Assembly: GCA_051294375.1 (NCBI GenBank)
Contig: CM119263.1
Span: 19,144,625-19,208,624 of the forward strand
Origin: Paraspadella gotoi
Lineage: Eukaryota > Chaetognatha
DNA length: 64,000 nt
Reading direction: 5' to 3'
The notes under the pieces are model-generated. The model saw nothing but the letters and a program-made list of their open reading frames with translations, did not search any database and was not told the DNA's origin. Positions 61,401 through 64,000 of this stretch are shown here, in pieces. Positions within the stretch are counted from its first letter, which is position 1. Every line of letters starts with the position of its first letter. The translations under genes and the position numbers were made by a program.

Positions 61401-63746
61401 TCTGATTGAGCTGGAAATTAAGTTTCAATAGAATCATCTGAGTGCAAATGAGTTTATATAGAAAAAAAACAACAATTATGTTTCACTATTATATTATATT
61501 ATATATTTTTTTTGATACGGCGGCAATTAAGGCTAAAACTACTAAACGCTGATAATAAATAAAAAAATTGTAAGATATAACTAACTGATAAGATGTATAC
61601 CGCTTAATAACTTGTGATTCTTAATTTCGACAAAACAAGAACAGTCTACTCGCCTCAGAGCCATTAGGAAGAACAACGACAGGAATGGGAGCATCGACTC
61701 CAGGTCGGACAGTAACGATAACGTCGCGTTCGTCTTCGTCGACGTCACCGCCAACGGAGAATCGTTCCTCGAACGGGGAGCACAAGCTGATGACGCGGCT
61801 CACGTATTCTAATTCGATATGACGTCTCGTGAGCTTGGATTTCCAGATTTTCTGAGGGAATAAGTATAAAAAGCTACCGTCAAAAATTTTTGGATGTTGT
61901 CCCATAAATATTATTGGCGTCAATCATTTTCAATTAGATTAAAAATTGGGAGAGTGACGATAGTTCTCTGTTTTACTAGTTGCGTATAAGTGGCAGTTTA
62001 GCGGTCAATCGGGCGAATGTCTATTTTTCAACTACATAAAAGGATCATCAAACAGAATCATCAAATAGTATGTTTCCAAAGTGATTTCGTGCGAATTAAA
62101 GAAAAAAATCTTAAAAGCATAAGGATCGTCGCAATCGCATAAGAAAAATCTGGATTGACGACAAATTTTGATAAAAAAAAAATAAAATTTGAGAAAAGAA
62201 AATTAATTTATAAACAGAAAGAAAAATTCTATTTTGTGACTGTCAATTAAAAAAAATAATAAAGTACCGAAGAAAATTAAAGTTACAGTTTCTGAAAAAA
62301 AAAATTCATTATCAAAAAATAAACTGATCAGCAGACGCAGTCCCTGAGAAAAAAAAACTAAAAAAAAAACCCGATGTTGCGATAGCAAAATGATAACATA
62401 CACGAATGTGATGCCTAATTTACGAGTTCAATCCTAATTCAATTTTTTTTTTAATAAAAACGCAGAGAGAGAGAGAAAAAAAAGAAAAAAATCAAAAAGA
62501 AGCAGCAGAAGCAGCAGGAGAAAAGAGAGAAAATGAGAGCCCCTGCAGAGCCAGCTGCAGATTCGTTTTTTTTTCTCGATAAATCAGCACTGGGGAAAAG
62601 AGAGAGAGAGCTACATATAATTAAAAGAGAAAAGAGAGAGAGAAGGAAACATAAAAATAAAAGAAGAAATTTGTTTGTTTTTATAAAATGTAAACAAAAC
62701 ATATTTAATAACTGTCCTGACCCAATTTTAAGCACAAAAAGGCCAGCGACGACGACGACGACGACGCCACTTATGTACAAAAGCGTTACGAGATAAAAAA
62801 CTATAATCTTGGACAATGACAGAAAAAATCTGGGGTCAAGTCAGCTAAAAAGCTGCCTCCACCATGTAACTTGCCTCCTTCATATAATTTCCACAGTAAA
62901 ATTTTCTTAAGGGCCCCACAAAAAACAGATCCTGGAGGATCAAAAACCACAAATAAAATAGTTTCTAAAACCAAATCTTATTGGGCCAAGAGAAATTTGA
63001 CAACACCAACGATCAAACCTGGAATCCGCTCCTAATGAGACTTTTCGATTTCGGCCCCATCATTTTCCACTTGATAACGTCCAAAAACGTGAATTGGGGC
63101 AGGTGGTTGTCGATGTCTTTTCCTTTTAAACGATTCACAAACTCCGAATGCTAAAATCAATACGGAAAAGGGTGTTTGTCATTGAAAGTAATAAAAGAAT
63201 AATCTATATATCGTGTAAATCGAGTGATACCTCCATATCCTCGGGTTTCTCGTGGTACAAAGAATAAGCGGCAAGTGATAAGCATCGAATTTTATAATGT
63301 AATGGAGAAGGAGGAGATCCGGTTTCGTTGGAATCTAGATATCAAAAAAATAAATTAGCAGAAAAGACTAACAGTTTTTTTTATGTCTCTTGAAATTTTC
63401 AACTACATCGAGCAACTTTCCTTCCGCTTTCAATTTTCCCACCTGAAAGCGAGTTCTTCTTTCCCCCGTTTCGACTTTTGGCGGAGGCAGCGATGTCGCA
63501 AAGCGTGGAGCTTTCGCCATGTAAGTCGTCTTCACGATCTAATGAGCCCGTGATGCGGCCCGAAACAAAATCGCGCTTTAACTGGTAGAAGAGATATTCC
63601 ACTATGACATCGGGTAGCCGCCATACAACTGCTTGCGGAGGGTTTTGCGTCTGATCCTTTACTGGATGGGTATGGGGAGCGGCTGAGGGGCAGTCGGGGA
63701 TGCCGACACCATTCCGGAAACGAAAGTCCAGATCTACAAATTCGTC
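55466..63746 (-). CDS. JAK: Janus kinase (JAK), 5'-partial
   Basis: Non-receptor tyrosine kinase that signals from cytokine-type receptors to STATs. Exons 5' to 3': 63746-63443, 63334-63231, 63150-63019, 61851-61654, 61087-60904, 60849-60644, 60567-60397, 59677-59539, 59482-59235, 59150-58904, 58827-58691, 58596-58311, 58247-58142, 58056-57917, 57850-57749, 57675-57583, 57524-57430, 57271-57082, 57017-56937, 55620-55466; 1105 residues in one frame. FERM is ~1-307 (YLFYQLKRDFVSGRI; F3 end FASLVNLYAMLS). A very diverged SH2-like part follows (308-433). The pseudokinase (~480-785) keeps VVVK but has HGGVRAEN for HRD and DPG for DFG, as JAK JH2 does. The kinase has GNGCFGTV, AIK (K850), HRDLAVRN, DFG, tandem activation-loop tyrosines LYYKR, and a last exon with CWCYQIEDRPVF. 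The first ~90 residues of FERM are missing at the right edge. One intron is GC-AG. The JH2-JH1 join (58142/58056) is the least certain. Confidence 0.9.
56196..56395. repeat. Near-perfect palindrome with hammerhead-like centre
   Basis: AACGAAAAATTTGTTGTAAT...TTAATGTACACG on the left mirrors CATGTACATTAA...ATTACAACGAATTTTTTGTT on the right, about 95-bp arms. At the centre, minus strand 56256-56292, CTGATGA-AGACTC-loop-GAGTC is followed by AAAAC; in the opposite arm (56292-56325) the GAAAC is intact but CTGATGA is reduced. Lies in the last JAK intron (55621-56936). Confidence 0.75.
56470..56840. repeat. Degenerate family B copy in last JAK intron
   Basis: CAGCTGCTGCAGAGCTG, then GATGAAAAGCCATATCTAAA and GACGACGACTACTATAACAA follow in family B order. 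Ends are decayed. Confidence 0.4.
59708..60360 (+). mobile_element. Family B MITE, copy 3, filling a JAK intron
   Basis: TAAAAGCATAAGGATCGTCG CAATCGC at the left and GCGATTGCGACGATAAAAA at the right. It contains a purine tandem repeat (AGAATAGAAAGGAAAGAA-type units, 59838-60000). The host intron is 59678-60396, so the element makes up about 90% of it. Confidence 0.85.
61172..61470 (-). mobile_element. Family A element, diverged 3' half
   Basis: TTTTAGCCGGTTCCGCTGAT in place of the usual hairpin, then CACTTTGTCGGTCCGTCTGC, GATGTCCGTTCGTTCATCTG and TTGAGCTGGAAATTAAGTTT. Located in the JAK intron 61088-61653. Confidence 0.65.
62109..62800 (+). mobile_element. Family B MITE, copy 4
   Basis: TTAAAAGCATAAGGATCGTC GCAATCGC at the left; GACGACGCCACTTATGTACA and GTTACGAGATAAAAAA at the right, where the terminal repeat is truncated. 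Lies in the JAK intron 61852-63018. Confidence 0.8.
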
Positions 63747-64000
63747 CTAAAATTAAGCATTAAGAAATTTTTTTTATATCTTATATCTTTTTATATTTTA
63801 TATCTACTATTTTCGTCTTGAGAATACGCTTTCACGAACATTAGCTCTTTGGCCCTAGACGTCTAAAATAAAAAACTTACGATTTTGGGGCGTTGCTTAT
63901 TTGTTAAAAAAATTAATACGTATTACAAATGTTATACTACGTACTAAATGTGTGTTTATCTTTTATTCTTATGATTCGCTTATTTGGGAAGCTTGAAACC
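63747..64000 (-). other. JAK upstream intron and window edge
   Basis: The minus-strand acceptor TTTTAG precedes 63746. The 5' exons coding for the start of FERM must lie further right. A short frame at 63800-63870 (RAKELMFVKAYSQDEN) has an acceptor before it but no in-phase donor, so I leave it out. Confidence 0.5.

Overview
This is a eukaryotic, animal-type window: AT-rich intergenic DNA, GT-AG introns with TTTCAG-like acceptors, and intron-split genes for conserved metazoan proteins. A JAK-family tyrosine kinase, an atypical PKC with a PB1 domain, an ESCRT-III subunit and a class-B DnaJ point to an invertebrate metazoan. I cannot place it more finely. The window contains a 25-base run of N at 43343-43367, so it is an assembled scaffold with a gap.

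Layout: (1) 1-8.1 kb is gene-poor, AT-rich and repeat-bearing. (2) 8.2-24.5 kb on the plus strand is a ten-exon gene for an unrecognised protein of about 920 residues, with a long low-complexity N-terminal part and calmodulin-like EF-hands at the C-terminus. (3) 25.3-26.8 kb (+) is a DnaJB1/B4-type co-chaperone, preceded by two perfect three-unit heat-shock elements. (4) 28.6-30.4 kb (+) is CHMP2B. (5) 32.6-53.4 kb (-) is atypical PKC (PRKCI/PRKCZ type) in 13 exons; two of its introns (10.6 and 5.5 kb) are full of mobile elements. (6) 55.5-63.7 kb (-) is a Janus kinase in at least 20 exons with FERM, SH2-like, pseudokinase and kinase parts; its N-terminus runs off or past the right edge. All joins were checked by reading phase, and every chain closes on a stop in frame.

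The genes have unrelated housekeeping or signalling roles (chaperone, membrane scission, polarity, cytokine-type signalling). There is no operon and no sign of a dedicated gene cluster. The remaining sequence is dominated by at least six dispersed repeat families: a ~0.9 kb element with hairpin ends (family A), a ~0.7 kb TIR MITE (family B), a LINE-like 3' tail (family C), AT-rich fold-backs (family D), a telomere-like-core MITE (family E), and long-inverted-repeat elements. There is also a recurring hammerhead-ribozyme-like motif sitting in palindromes. An 8.7 kb block of different composition inside the large aPKC intron holds nested inverted and direct repeats and the assembly gap.
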